Shown piece by piece: positions 35,462 to 44,377 of a stretch of DNA of 64,000 nt. The stretch comes from Paraburkholderia lycopersici (GTDB lineage Bacteria > Pseudomonadota > Gammaproteobacteria > Burkholderiales > Burkholderiaceae): contig NZ_FMYQ01000035.1 of NCBI RefSeq assembly GCF_900096975.1, positions 1-64,000 of the forward strand. Reading direction: 5' to 3'. The notes beneath the pieces were generated by a model. It was not told the origin of the DNA. It did no database searches and saw only the letters and a list, made by a program, of their open reading frames with translations. Position 1 is the first letter of the stretch, and the number at the start of each line of letters is the position of its first letter. The translations under genes were made by a program, and so were the position numbers.

Positions 35462-38400
35462 GATGTACCCAGCTGTTTCTGGACGAGCTGGTAATACATC
35501 CCCCTGCGTTCGACGAGTTCCTCGTGCCGCCCCTGCTCGACGATGGCGCCTTCATAGAGCACGAGGATCTTGTCCGCCTGCATGATGGTGCTGAGCCGGT
35601 GCGCGATGATGAGCGCCGTGCGGCCCTGGAGGATGTCGTGCATGTTCGCGAGTATGTTGCTCTCGGACTGCGTGTCGAGCGACGACGTGGCTTCATCGAA
35701 CACGAGCAGACGCGGATCGTGATAGAGCGCGCGCGCGATGCAAAGACGCTGGATCTGCCCACCTGAAAGGCCCATGCCGCGCTCGCCCACCACCTGCTCG
35801 TAGCCGAGCGGCATCTTGCCGATGAACGCGTGCGCGTCGGCCATGCGCGCGACTTCCTCCATCCTGCGCCAGTCGGGACTCGCATCGCCGCATGCGATGT
35901 TCTCGGCGATGGTGCCCGAAAACACGAGGTTCGTCTGCATCACATAGCCGATCTGGCCGCGAAAACAGGCGTGGTCGATCGCGCTCATGTCGTAGCCGTC
36001 CACGCTGATCTTGCCTTCCGTGGGCGCGTAGAAGCCCACCAGCAGCTTGGCGAGCGTCGTCTTGCCCGAGCCGCTGCGCCCCACGATCGCCACCATCTGG
36101 CCACGGCCCACGGAAAAGCTGATGTTCTCCAGCACGTAAGGCGTTTCGTTGCCGCCGTAGCGGAAATACACGCCGTCGAACGCGATGTCGCCCTGCAGAT
36201 CGGGCAACAGCACGCGCGAGCCCAGGTCGGCGGGCTTTTGCTCGGGCTCGATGTCGAGAACGTCGCCAAGCCGCTCCATGGCGACCGCGGCGTCGTTCAT
36301 GAGGCTCCAGAGACCGACGAGGCCCATGAGCGGGGCGAGCACGCTGCCCATGAACGCGTTGAACGCGATGAGTTGCCCGATGCTCAACTCCTGGTCGAGC
36401 ACGAGCGTGGCGCCCACCCAAAGAATCACGATCGTGGTGGCGGCATTGAGCAACTGACTGCCCAGCCCGACGAGAATGTTGAACGCCTGCGCGCGATACT
36501 GCACTTCGAGCGACTTCGCGTACTTGCGCTCCCACTTGAGCCGCACCGCCCTTTCTATGCCCATGCCCTTCACGGTTTCCACGCCGCCCAGCGTTTCCAT
36601 CAGCATGGAACGCGCGTCCGTCGACACGGAAAACACTTCGCGCGCGTAGCGCTTGATTCTCGGCGTCGCAATTGCCGTGAGCGCCATGATCGGAATGACG
36701 AAAGCGATGAGCAGCAGCGTGAGCTTCACGTTGTAGAGAAACATGATCGTGAAGTAAATGAAGATCATCAGCAGATTGAGCGCCGTGGTGACCGTCGACT
36801 CGGTCAGGAACGCGCGAATCGTCTGGTTTTCCTGGAAGCGCGCGAAAATATCGCCCGTTTTGCGGCGCGCGAAGAACGAGAACGGCAGCGACATGGTGTG
36901 CTTGAAGAACTGCGACATCATCGCGAAGTCGAGACTGCGCACCATGAAGTTCGACAGATGTGCGCGTATCGTCGTCATCAACTGCGTGAACACGTGCGAG
37001 ATGACGAGGCCGACGATCAGGAGGTGCAGCAGGCTCACGTTCTGATGCACGATCACGCTGTCGAGAATGTTCTGGATGATGAGCGGCGGCACGACGCCCA
37101 GCAGCTGGATCACGAAGGTCGCGAGGAACAGGTGGGCGAGTATTTTCCGGTACGGCAGCAAATAGCCGATGAAGCGCACCCACGGCGAGCGCGCCGCCGC
37201 CTGCGCGCCGGTCGTCTCGCCCGCCGTGAACAGCAGGCACGTGCCGCTCCAGCCGCGCTCGAACGCTTCCACGCTCAACTTGCGAAACCCGAGCGCCGGG
37301 TCGGCCACCCTCACCCACTGCTTCGAAACGCCATACACGACGATATAGTGGTATCCCTCCCAATGCGCGATGAAGGGCAACTCGAAACCTTGCAGGGCCT
37401 CATATGTACACTGCACGCCGCGTGTCGTGAAGCCTAGCGCCTCGCCGGTGCGCGCAAGGCTCTCGAGCGTCGCGCCCTGCGTCGTCACGTTCGCGAGATC
37501 GCGCAGCTTGCCAAGCGTCATCGCAACGCCGTAATGCCGGCAGATCATGGCAAGGCAGGCTGCGCCGCAATCCATTTCCTCGGCCTGCTCGATCAGCACG
37601 AAGCGCTTGACGACACGCTCGCTGAATTTCGCATCCGCACCGCTATCCACCGCGACGGGCCGGCTGCGGCGCTCGGCGAGCTTCTTCTGGCGTTGCAGTT
37701 CGCGCTCGGTGAAGCGCACGCGCTCTTCGAGCACCTCGCGCAGCTTCGGGTTGCGCTCCAGCATGAAGTGCACGGTCTTTTCGGGAATGACGAGAAGCCG
37801 CACATCGGTGAGCGCCGTGACGGTCGCGACCTGGTCTTGCCGCAGCAGGCACGCGCGTTCGCCGAATATCTCGCCCGCACCGAGCTTCGCGAGTTGATAG
37901 ACGCCGCCGTCTTCCTCGCGTGCGATGCCGACCTCGCCCTGGCGCACGACATAAAGCCGCATGTCGCCGCCCGCGCCCTGGCGGACGATCTCCTTGCCGG
38001 CGCCCACGCGCTTCACGCCCACGCTCGACACGTATTCCTCGAGCTCGGCGCGGGAGAGCTTGCCGCGCAAATCGAAAAGCCGCGTGACGAAACCGCCGGC
38101 GGAGCTGATCGCCACGTAGCTCGTCACGAACGACCGCGCAGCGGGATTCGCGGCCAGCAGCGGTTCGAGCGCCGCGCGCGGGACGCAAAGCACCTCGGTT
38201 TTCGCCGACGCGCGCACCGAAACTTCATGCCAGTAGTCGCGCAGCATCGCGATCTCGCCGAACACCTCGCGCTCCTTGCGCACGCCGAGACTCATTTCCT
38301 TGCCGCGCTCTTCGGCGATCAGGCGCACGGAGCCCGACCGGATCACGTAGAGCCCGGCGGCCGGTTCGCCGGGCTTGCAGATCGTGTCGCCGAATGCGTA

Positions 38401-38529
38401 GCTGCGCTTCTCCGCCTGCGCGGCGAGACGGTCGAGCTCTTCGCGCGCAAACAGCGACAGCGGTTCGACCGATGCGAGAAAGTCGGCCAGCGAGGGAACG
38501 CTGGCTGGTGCGGGCGCCTGGGTGTCCAT
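35458..38529 (-). CDS. Peptidase-containing ABC exporter with two cyclic-nucleotide-binding domains
   Basis: 1023 residues. Domain order: CNBD 1 (about 20-150, with YAFGDTICKPGEPAAGLYVI and FGEIAMLRDYWHEVSVRA); CNBD 2 (about 175-300, with QGEVGIAREEDG and FGERACLLRQ); C39 peptidase (about 310-440, with IEQAEEMDCGAACLAMICRH giving Cys about 321, His in GYHYIVVYG, Asp in VADPALGF); six-helix transmembrane domain (about 460-760); and ATPase (Walker A VGRSGSGKTTLAKLL, signature GMGLSGGQIQRL, Walker B LLVFDEATSSLD). All catalytic residues are present. It would cut the 26-residue leaders after GG/GA and export the mature peptides. The two N-terminal CNBDs are unusual for such exporters and suggest gating by c-di-GMP, cAMP or another ligand. 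Operon position: after the foldase gene, before the sigma-54 activator (4-bp overlap). Confidence 0.95.
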   Translation of the reverse strand: MDTQAPAPASVPSLADFLASVEPLSLFAREELDRLAAQAEKRSYAFGDTICKPGEPAAGLYVIRSGSVRLIAEERGKEMSLGVRKEREVFGEIAMLRDYWHEVSVRASAKTEVLCVPRAALEPLLAANPAARSFVTSYVAISSAGGFVTRLFDLRGKLSRAELEEYVSSVGVKRVGAGKEIVRQGAGGDMRLYVVRQGEVGIAREEDGGVYQLAKLGAGEIFGERACLLRQDQVATVTALTDVRLLVIPEKTVHFMLERNPKLREVLEERVRFTERELQRQKKLAERRSRPVAVDSGADAKFSERVVKRFVLIEQAEEMDCGAACLAMICRHYGVAMTLGKLRDLANVTTQGATLESLARTGEALGFTTRGVQCTYEALQGFELPFIAHWEGYHYIVVYGVSKQWVRVADPALGFRKLSVEAFERGWSGTCLLFTAGETTGAQAAARSPWVRFIGYLLPYRKILAHLFLATFVIQLLGVVPPLIIQNILDSVIVHQNVSLLHLLIVGLVISHVFTQLMTTIRAHLSNFMVRSLDFAMMSQFFKHTMSLPFSFFARRKTGDIFARFQENQTIRAFLTESTVTTALNLLMIFIYFTIMFLYNVKLTLLLIAFVIPIMALTAIATPRIKRYAREVFSVSTDARSMLMETLGGVETVKGMGIERAVRLKWERKYAKSLEVQYRAQAFNILVGLGSQLLNAATTIVILWVGATLVLDQELSIGQLIAFNAFMGSVLAPLMGLVGLWSLMNDAAVAMERLGDVLDIEPEQKPADLGSRVLLPDLQGDIAFDGVYFRYGGNETPYVLENISFSVGRGQMVAIVGRSGSGKTTLAKLLVGFYAPTEGKISVDGYDMSAIDHACFRGQIGYVMQTNLVFSGTIAENIACGDASPDWRRMEEVARMADAHAFIGKMPLGYEQVVGERGMGLSGGQIQRLCIARALYHDPRLLVFDEATSSLDTQSESNILANMHDILQGRTALIIAHRLSTIMQADKILVLYEGAIVEQGRHEELVERRGMYYQLVQKQLGTS

Positions 38530-38547
38530 CTGCGTGGGCCTGCGCGC

Positions 38548-39300
38548 TCAGTGCGCGTCGATGATGTGTTCTTGAGCGCGCTCCGCAAGCCATTCCTCGC
38601 GCAGGAGCCGGCGCACCTCCGAGGAGACATCGGCTTCGAGCGCCGCCGGATGTTTCGCGGTCACGCAGAAAATTTCGAAGAACGAACCATCCGGCGCGGG
38701 AAACGGACCGAGCAGGTCGCCGACGTGCGCATTGAACACCTTCGCTTCGATGTCCGTCTTGAGCGAGCCTCGCAGCACTTTGCCGATCACGCCGCCGCGC
38801 TCCCGCGTATCGGCGATCGAGTGCTCGCGAGCCATCTCGCCGAACGCCTGCGGCTCGTCCTCGAGGATGGACATGACCTCTCTCGCCTTGCCTTCCGAGT
38901 CCACGACGATATGGCTTACCTCGATGCTGTCGAATTTCGGCGAATTGAGCTTGAAGTAGCTCTCGACCGCCTCGTCGTTGCAAACCTGGTCGAAGGTCTT
39001 CTCCTGATAGAGCGTGTCGGTAATGAAGCGCTCGAAGTCCTCCAGACTGACGCCGAACACGTCCAGATAGCGATTCATGTCGGCCGCGCGGTGCAACCCC
39101 CGCACGCGGCGGAACTGGTCGGCGCGCTGCTGGATTTCATCGGGACTCACGTGCACGCCCATTTTTTTTGCCGCGATGACCGTGAGCCGGTCGCGCACCT
39201 GTTGCTCGACGAGGCTTTCGAACTGCCCCGTGAGCTTCAGCACCCGGATGAAATCCTCCGTGCCGATCACCTCGTCGTCGATACGTACGATTGCCGTCAT
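38548..39300 (-). CDS. Parvulin-type peptidyl-prolyl isomerase / foldase
   Basis: 250 residues without a signal peptide, so probably cytoplasmic or carried at the exporter. The N-terminal half is SurA_N-like and helical (DEIQQRADQFRRVRGLHRAADMNRYLDVFGVSLEDFERF). The C-terminal parvulin domain reads VSHIVVDSEGKAREVMSILEDEPQAFGEMAREHSI, followed by the RGGVIGKVLRGSL motif and FEIFCVTAKHP. AGGGGA precedes the ATG at 39300. It lies 18 bp from the exporter and 64 bp from the HlyD-like gene in one operon. A role as chaperone that keeps the small precursors export-competent is inferred from position. Confidence 0.87.
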   Translation of the reverse strand: MTAIVRIDDEVIGTEDFIRVLKLTGQFESLVEQQVRDRLTVIAAKKMGVHVSPDEIQQRADQFRRVRGLHRAADMNRYLDVFGVSLEDFERFITDTLYQEKTFDQVCNDEAVESYFKLNSPKFDSIEVSHIVVDSEGKAREVMSILEDEPQAFGEMAREHSIADTRERGGVIGKVLRGSLKTDIEAKVFNAHVGDLLGPFPAPDGSFFEIFCVTAKHPAALEADVSSEVRRLLREEWLAERAQEHIIDAH

Positions 39301-39364
39301 TTCGTTCCCCTGGGTTCTCATTCCCGAATTTCGATGCCTGATTGCCGATGCATGGCTGCGGCCT

Positions 39365-40777
39365 TCACCCCGCGACCTGCCGGAACGGGTCCAGCGCGAA
39401 ATCGATGAGCCGTCGCTCGCGCACGACGATCTCGGCCGTCGCCGTCATGCCGTAACGCAGCGGATACGTCGCGCCGGCAATCGAGAAATGATCGCGCGCG
39501 AGACGCACACGCCCCTCGTAGACCGGCTCCCTGGTCTGCGCCTGCGGCTTGGTGGTCGGCGAAATATATTCGAGCGTGCCGTCCACCACGCCGTAGCGCT
39601 GATAGGGAAACGCGTTGAACTTGAGCTTGACGGGCAGGCCCTCATGCAAAAACGCGCGGTCCTGCTCGGCAATCGCGACCTTCACGACCGGGCGCGCATT
39701 GGCGGGCGCAATGTCGCCTAGCGGGGTATTCGCCTGGATCTTGTCGCCTGGCTGAGTCGTCGTCACCTCCGTTATCACGCCGGACACCGGCGCGAGCACG
39801 AGCAGGAAATTGTCCTTGTCGATGTTCTCGAAGCGAATGCGCGCGGCCGCGTCGGCGGCGAGGCGCGCCGTCTGCACCTGCAGACGCAGCTTGTCTTCCG
39901 TGTTGGCGATTTCCCGCTCGGTCGCGTCGTATTCGATGCGCAGGCTCGTGAGCTGCCCGGCGCTGCCTTCGAGCTGCGCCTTCGCCTGTGCGAATTCGTG
40001 GCTCGTCTGCGCCTGCAGTTCCGCTAGCCGTGCTTGGGCGATCCGGTAGTTGTTGTCAGCCTGCACGAACGCACTGCGCTTTTCTTCCACCTGGCTTTGC
40101 GAGACCCCGCCGCCGCCGGGCAGCGCGAAAAGCCGCTCGTACTTGGCCTCTTCGTCCCGCGCGAGGTCGCGCACATGGCGTGCGTTGTCGATGTTGCCGC
40201 GCGCTTCGTCGAGCTGGGCATTCTCGGCCTGCTGCAACTTGCTCGTGCCCTCCGCGATGCGGGTTTCGTGCATATGCGCTTCGACGTCCATCTGGGCCTT
40301 GAGCGCCTCCGCCTTGCGCTCCATGAGCGCCTTTTTCTCCGGGAATTCCTTCCATTCGCGCTCGGCGTCGTCGAGCTTCAAATGCGCGTCGAGCGCATTG
40401 GTCGCGGCCTGAATCGCGCCGCGCGCGTTGATGCGGCCAATCACGTCGTTCTGCTCCACGGGCTGGCCTTCGGCGATATAGATGTCGACGAGCTCGCCGT
40501 CCACCGGCGCGTAGATGCGACGCACTTCGGACTCCGGAGCAAGTGCGCCTTGCGCGCTCACGATCACATCGGCGCGGCCGACGAGCGACCAGATGAGCGC
40601 GCACACCACAAGCGCGGCGAGCGCGATGATCGTCGCCTCGATGAGTCGCCAGGGGCGAGCGGTGAGAATCGCGACGCCTTCCTCGGTGTGATCGCCGAGC
40701 GCCTCGCCAAGCGGCCGCGGCGGCTCGGGCGGCGAATGCGCGCGGCGTGCGCGCTCAATGAGCCGGAGCAGCTTCAC
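39365..40777 (-). CDS. HlyD-family membrane fusion protein
   Basis: 470 residues. A short cytoplasmic N-terminus is followed by one transmembrane helix (ATIIALAALVVCALIWSLVG, about 50-70). The biotinyl-lipoyl half-motif is RRIYAPVDGELVDIYIAEGQPVEQNDVIGRI. A long coiled-coil hairpin (about residues 130-300, with KKALMERKAEALKAQMD and QVEEKRSAFVQADNN) and a beta-barrel with APVSGVITEVTTTQPGDKIQ complete it. It bridges the ABC exporter and the outer-membrane factor. GTG at 40777 is chosen because AGGAGG lies 6 bases upstream. The start overlaps the end of the FHA gene by 23 bp. Confidence 0.92.
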   Translation of the reverse strand: MKLLRLIERARRAHSPPEPPRPLGEALGDHTEEGVAILTARPWRLIEATIIALAALVVCALIWSLVGRADVIVSAQGALAPESEVRRIYAPVDGELVDIYIAEGQPVEQNDVIGRINARGAIQAATNALDAHLKLDDAEREWKEFPEKKALMERKAEALKAQMDVEAHMHETRIAEGTSKLQQAENAQLDEARGNIDNARHVRDLARDEEAKYERLFALPGGGGVSQSQVEEKRSAFVQADNNYRIAQARLAELQAQTSHEFAQAKAQLEGSAGQLTSLRIEYDATEREIANTEDKLRLQVQTARLAADAAARIRFENIDKDNFLLVLAPVSGVITEVTTTQPGDKIQANTPLGDIAPANARPVVKVAIAEQDRAFLHEGLPVKLKFNAFPYQRYGVVDGTLEYISPTTKPQAQTREPVYEGRVRLARDHFSIAGATYPLRYGMTATAEIVVRERRLIDFALDPFRQVAG

Positions 40778-42617
40778 CGTGACCTCCTGCCGAAGCGATT
40801 TTCTCCAGCCCCGGCGCATGCGCTTCGAATTGCGGCGTGGCGAAGCGCGCGGCGGCAAGGCGCTCGCGCACCGCCTGTACGTGGCCTGCATGGGCTTCGC
40901 CATCGATCTGCTGATATTGGTCGAGGTCCGCGCGCACCGCGTCGAGCCCGGCAAGCCGAGGATAGCGCTGGCCGTAGTCGCTCAACATCGGGCCCAACGC
41001 GTCGAGGCTGTCGCTATCCAGCGCCTTGCCGATTGCCTGCCTGATGCGCCCGAGCGCCGCCACATAGACGGAGTCGTCGGTCTGCAGCTTGCGCAAATGG
41101 CTTAGCGCATCCGCATAGACGGCCGCAAACGCGGGCACGTAGCCCGAAATCCTGTCGAGCGCGCGCTGATGCTCGCCGGGGTCGTCGTTCCAGCGGCTCG
41201 TCAGCGCCTTGATCGGCGCTTCGTCGCGATAGATCCGGATGGGCGCTTCCGGACCGCCGCGCCTTTGCACGAAAGACTGCAGCGCGCCGATCCAGTCGAT
41301 GTTCTGCACGAGAGGCGCGGCGTCCGCATTGTGGCTCGCCAGCGCGCGCATCTCGCGCACGACGGCCTGCGCGCGGTCGAACGCGCCGGCGTTGATGGCG
41401 GCGATCCACTCCGGCGCTTTCGCCTTGATGAGCGCTTCCGTCCCCATCGCGCGCCACGCGCCGTCGCCGGGATGCCGCGCGAGGTACTGATCGGCCATCC
41501 GCGCCGCGGCCTCGAACCGGCCGCTCGCCATCAAGGCCTGCATGTCGCGCTGCGGCGCGCCCTGGAAGTATGTGAAGGCCACAAGCGCGACGAGCGCGGC
41601 GAGCGCGCCGCCGCCCCATCGCCACAGGCGGCCCATGTCGATTTTCCCGCTGCCGCCCAGCGCTTCGCTCAGTTCGCAGAGAAAGACTTCGAGCTTGCCG
41701 CGGCGGCGCCTCGCGTCATGGCCGGATTCGGGCGCCTGCTGTGGCGCGTCGGGGTTGATCTCGTCTTCCTGCGCGGGAGCGGGCGGCGTGCAGAAGATGT
41801 CGAGGAACGAGTGCGCCGTACCCACGAAGGTCGTGCGGTCGGCGTCGTCGGAGGCTTCCGTCGCGCCGGGCTGGCGCGTCGCGGTCACGGTGGCGTCGGT
41901 CCCCGGCGCGCTCTCGAGGCTTACGCGATAGACGAAGTGCTCGCCGCCGAAGGCGAGCCGCTGGCCGTCTGCGAGCCTCACCGCGTGCTCGTCCAGACGC
42001 TGTCCGTCGACGAACGTGCCATTGGTGCTGCCGAGGTCCTCGACGTAGATGGCGTCGTCCTCCGCGTAGATGTGCGCGTGACGGCGCGACAGGTAGTTCA
42101 CCTGATGCGGCCAGGCATCGCGATACTGCGCGAACGTTTCGTCGGTCTTGCTGACGAGAAACGGAAAACCCGTGACGACGATCAGTTGCAGCCCCAGATC
42201 GCCGCGCTCGGGCGTGAGCGTCACGACGGCCGGCCGCGCGGCCTCGCGCGCCGCGCGCGCCACGAAGCTCACGCGAAACGCGAGCGCGCCCGCAAAGCAC
42301 AGTTCGTCGCCGTCTTTCAGGACATGCGGCTTTTGCGTGACTTCCACACCGTTGACCGCGGTGCCGTTCTTGCTGCCCAGGTCGGCGACGTACGCCGCCG
42401 TTCCTTCGCGGAAGATGCGCGCGTGACGGCGCGACACGTCGACGACGACCTCGGGCTGCGCCGCGGCAAAGGGCGGTTGCGTCCGCCCCACCGCGAACAG
42501 GTCCTTGTCGATGCGAATCTCGCCCAGCTCCGGATGGGATATCGGCCGAAGCACGATATCGAACGTCCAGTCGAGCGTAGTCTGCCTATCGGCAATCGAA
42601 GCGGCGTCAGGCACCAT
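40755..42617 (-). CDS. Membrane protein with two FHA domains
   Basis: About 620 residues. FHA 1 (about 20-120) has FAVGRTQPP, SRRHARIF and LGSKNGTAVNG. FHA 2 (about 140-240) has YLSRRHAHIYAEDD and LGSTNGTFVDGQ. The residues that bind phosphothreonine are present in both. A linker with acidic and Pro/Gln stretches precedes one transmembrane helix (GGGALAALVALVAFTYF, about residue 325) and a helical C-terminal domain, probably periplasmic. It should read the phosphorylation state set by the cluster's kinase and phosphatase and pass it to the exporter. The start is uncertain: ATG 42617 or 42638. A sigma-70 promoter lies at 42735-42762. Confidence 0.88.
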   Translation of the reverse strand: MVPDAASIADRQTTLDWTFDIVLRPISHPELGEIRIDKDLFAVGRTQPPFAAAQPEVVVDVSRRHARIFREGTAAYVADLGSKNGTAVNGVEVTQKPHVLKDGDELCFAGALAFRVSFVARAAREAARPAVVTLTPERGDLGLQLIVVTGFPFLVSKTDETFAQYRDAWPHQVNYLSRRHAHIYAEDDAIYVEDLGSTNGTFVDGQRLDEHAVRLADGQRLAFGGEHFVYRVSLESAPGTDATVTATRQPGATEASDDADRTTFVGTAHSFLDIFCTPPAPAQEDEINPDAPQQAPESGHDARRRRGKLEVFLCELSEALGGSGKIDMGRLWRWGGGALAALVALVAFTYFQGAPQRDMQALMASGRFEAAARMADQYLARHPGDGAWRAMGTEALIKAKAPEWIAAINAGAFDRAQAVVREMRALASHNADAAPLVQNIDWIGALQSFVQRRGGPEAPIRIYRDEAPIKALTSRWNDDPGEHQRALDRISGYVPAFAAVYADALSHLRKLQTDDSVYVAALGRIRQAIGKALDSDSLDALGPMLSDYGQRYPRLAGLDAVRADLDQYQQIDGEAHAGHVQAVRERLAAARFATPQFEAHAPGLEKIASAGGHGEAAPAH

Positions 42618-42734
42618 GATTCCGCCAACGATCAGCATGGTTGAGCCAGGCTGTGCGCGACGCAAGCGCCGCGCACGCACTGGCGATCCGTGTGAAGCCG
42701 CGCGCCTTGCACATGGCGATCGGAGTGTGAGAAA

Positions 42735-42762
42735 AGTGTAGGCGACACAGAGCGGTAGTCAA
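42735..42762 (-). promoter_or_regulatory. Sigma-70 promoter for the FHA-hlyD-foldase-exporter-activator operon
   Basis: Minus strand TTGACT (42762-42757), 16-bp spacer, TACACT (42740-42735). It lies about 100 bp upstream of the FHA start. It implies that exporter and activator are made constitutively, while cargo genes wait for sigma-54. A GC-rich hairpin with TTTT (GGCC-ACGGC-GGCC) just upstream may end transcripts from the outer-membrane-factor gene. Confidence 0.55.
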
Positions 42763-42794
42763 AAGGCCGCCGTGGCCGGCGCGAACGCGCGGGC

Positions 42795-44276
42795 TCATCG
42801 GGCACTCGCCGCAGCCGCCGCGGAACTGGAGGCTACGTTGGTGATTTCGACGTCGGTCCAGCCGCCGCCGATCGCCTTGTAGAGCGTCACGGTGTCGCCG
42901 AGGATCTGCTGGTGATTGGCGAGCAGCGAGAGCTCCGCGGAAGCGAGCGAACGTTCGGACTCCAGTACTTCGAGCTGCGAAACGAGCCCTTCCTTCAACT
43001 GCGCCTCGACCTGGGCGGCCACGGTGCGCAGGCGCTCGTTCTGCTCCAGCAGTTCGGCACGCTCCTTCTTGTGCGCATCGAGGTTCACGAGCGCGTTTTC
43101 GACCTCTTCGAAGGCCGTGAACACCGTCTGCCGATACTGCTCTTCGACAACCTTGCTTTGCGCCTCGGTCGTCTTGATGTGGGCGTGCACGCCGGGGTCG
43201 AACATCGGCAGGTCGATGCTCGGCATGAAGCTGAGCGTGAACACCTTGAAGAGATCGGAGAGCGAGAACGCCGCCGTGCCGGCGCGGCCCGTGAGGCTGA
43301 TCGTCGGCAATTGCGCGAGCCGCGCGGACCCGACTTCATCATACGATTCGAGAATACGGAACTGCGCGGCCACCACATCGGGCCGGCGCGCGAGCAGTTG
43401 CGCAGGCAGACCCATGGGCACGTCGGGCAGCTTGACGCGCTCGCGCAGATGGCCCGCCGGCATCCGGAACTCGCCGGCCGGCACGCCGATCAGCGTGGCC
43501 AGCGAGTTTTCGGCGGTATCGCGCGAGCGGTGCAGCTCGAGCAGTTCGTTAGCAATCCCATTGATCTCCGCACGCTGGCGCAGGACCTCGGTCTTCGGCG
43601 CCACGCCGTTTGCGTACATCTGTTCGTAGATCGTGAGAATCTGCCTGTTCCTGTCGAGCGTGTGCTGTTCCTCGCGGATCTGGTCGTCGAACTGAAGGAT
43701 CTGGAAATAAGTGGTCGCCACATTCGCCACGAGCGTCAGATAACCTGCGCGCCAGTCGGCCTCGCTCGCGTGGTATTCGGCCTTCTGCGCCTGCACGCTC
43801 TTTTCGACCTTGCCCCAGATATCGATGTCCCAATTCACCTGCGTGGCGACGTTGTAGGTCTTCGTGAGCGTTTGCCCGGTGCTCTTTTCATAGTCGATGC
43901 CGGCACCCGCATCGAGCGCAGGCAACTGACCGGCCTGCACTTCTCCGATCTGCGCTCCGGCCACGCCAATGCGCGCCGCCAGAACCTTGATGTCGACATT
44001 GGCCGAGATCGCCTTGTCGATCAACGTATTCAGATACGGATCGTCGAACTCCTTCCACCATTGCGGATTCACGGTATCCGCCGCCGAAACGGCGCCGCGC
44101 GCGTGCGCCCACGTTTCCTTGGCCGGCATGTCGGGGCGCCGGTAGGCCGGCGTGCTCAGGTCCGTGCAACCGCACAGCACCGCCAGACACAGCCCCGCCG
44201 GGGCGACGCAGCGGGCCAGCCGGCGCATCGTTCCGCAGCGAAGGTCCGCAGCGAATGGCGAAAGAAGTGTGTTCAC
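42795..44276 (-). CDS. TolC/NodT-type outer-membrane factor lipoprotein
   Basis: 493 residues. The N-terminal signal ends in a lipobox (LCLAVLCGC-TDLS). Two outer-membrane-efflux repeats follow (SANVDIKVLAARIGVAGAQIGEVQAGQLPALDA, then LLARRPDVVAAQFRILES and a second long coiled coil). This is the layout of NodT/OprM-type lipoproteins that usually serve RND pumps. Here it lies with an HlyD-like adaptor and an ABC exporter, so it should form the outer-membrane channel for the peptides. GTG 44276 is preferred, with AAGGAG 6 bases upstream; an internal ATG (MRRLARC) is possible. It is preceded by the attenuator at 44339-44366. Confidence 0.9.
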   Translation of the reverse strand: MNTLLSPFAADLRCGTMRRLARCVAPAGLCLAVLCGCTDLSTPAYRRPDMPAKETWAHARGAVSAADTVNPQWWKEFDDPYLNTLIDKAISANVDIKVLAARIGVAGAQIGEVQAGQLPALDAGAGIDYEKSTGQTLTKTYNVATQVNWDIDIWGKVEKSVQAQKAEYHASEADWRAGYLTLVANVATTYFQILQFDDQIREEQHTLDRNRQILTIYEQMYANGVAPKTEVLRQRAEINGIANELLELHRSRDTAENSLATLIGVPAGEFRMPAGHLRERVKLPDVPMGLPAQLLARRPDVVAAQFRILESYDEVGSARLAQLPTISLTGRAGTAAFSLSDLFKVFTLSFMPSIDLPMFDPGVHAHIKTTEAQSKVVEEQYRQTVFTAFEEVENALVNLDAHKKERAELLEQNERLRTVAAQVEAQLKEGLVSQLEVLESERSLASAELSLLANHQQILGDTVTLYKAIGGGWTDVEITNVASSSAAAAASAR

Positions 44277-44322
44277 GATCGACTCCTTGAGCGGAACGCG
44301 ACGAAGAGCGTGGGCGGGGACG

Positions 44323-44366
44323 AAAAAACCAGGAAGGTGCCGTGGAGACGCGAGTGCCTCCACGGC
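44323..44366 (-). terminator. Intrinsic terminator/attenuator between peptide E and the outer-membrane factor
   Basis: On the minus strand GCCGTGGAG and CTCCACGGC make a perfect 9-bp stem with a 10-base loop (44366-44339), and GGTTTTTT follows after 10 bases. It would let most transcripts end after peptide E, giving far more cargo than channel. Confidence 0.7.
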
Positions 44367-44377
44367 TTGCCGCGCGA

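Noticed and set aside
28036-42617. Type VI secretion locus
   Set aside because: Kinase, phosphatase and FHA proteins first suggested it, but no sheath, tube, baseplate or ClpV gene is present; the neighbours are a C39-ABC exporter and its partners.
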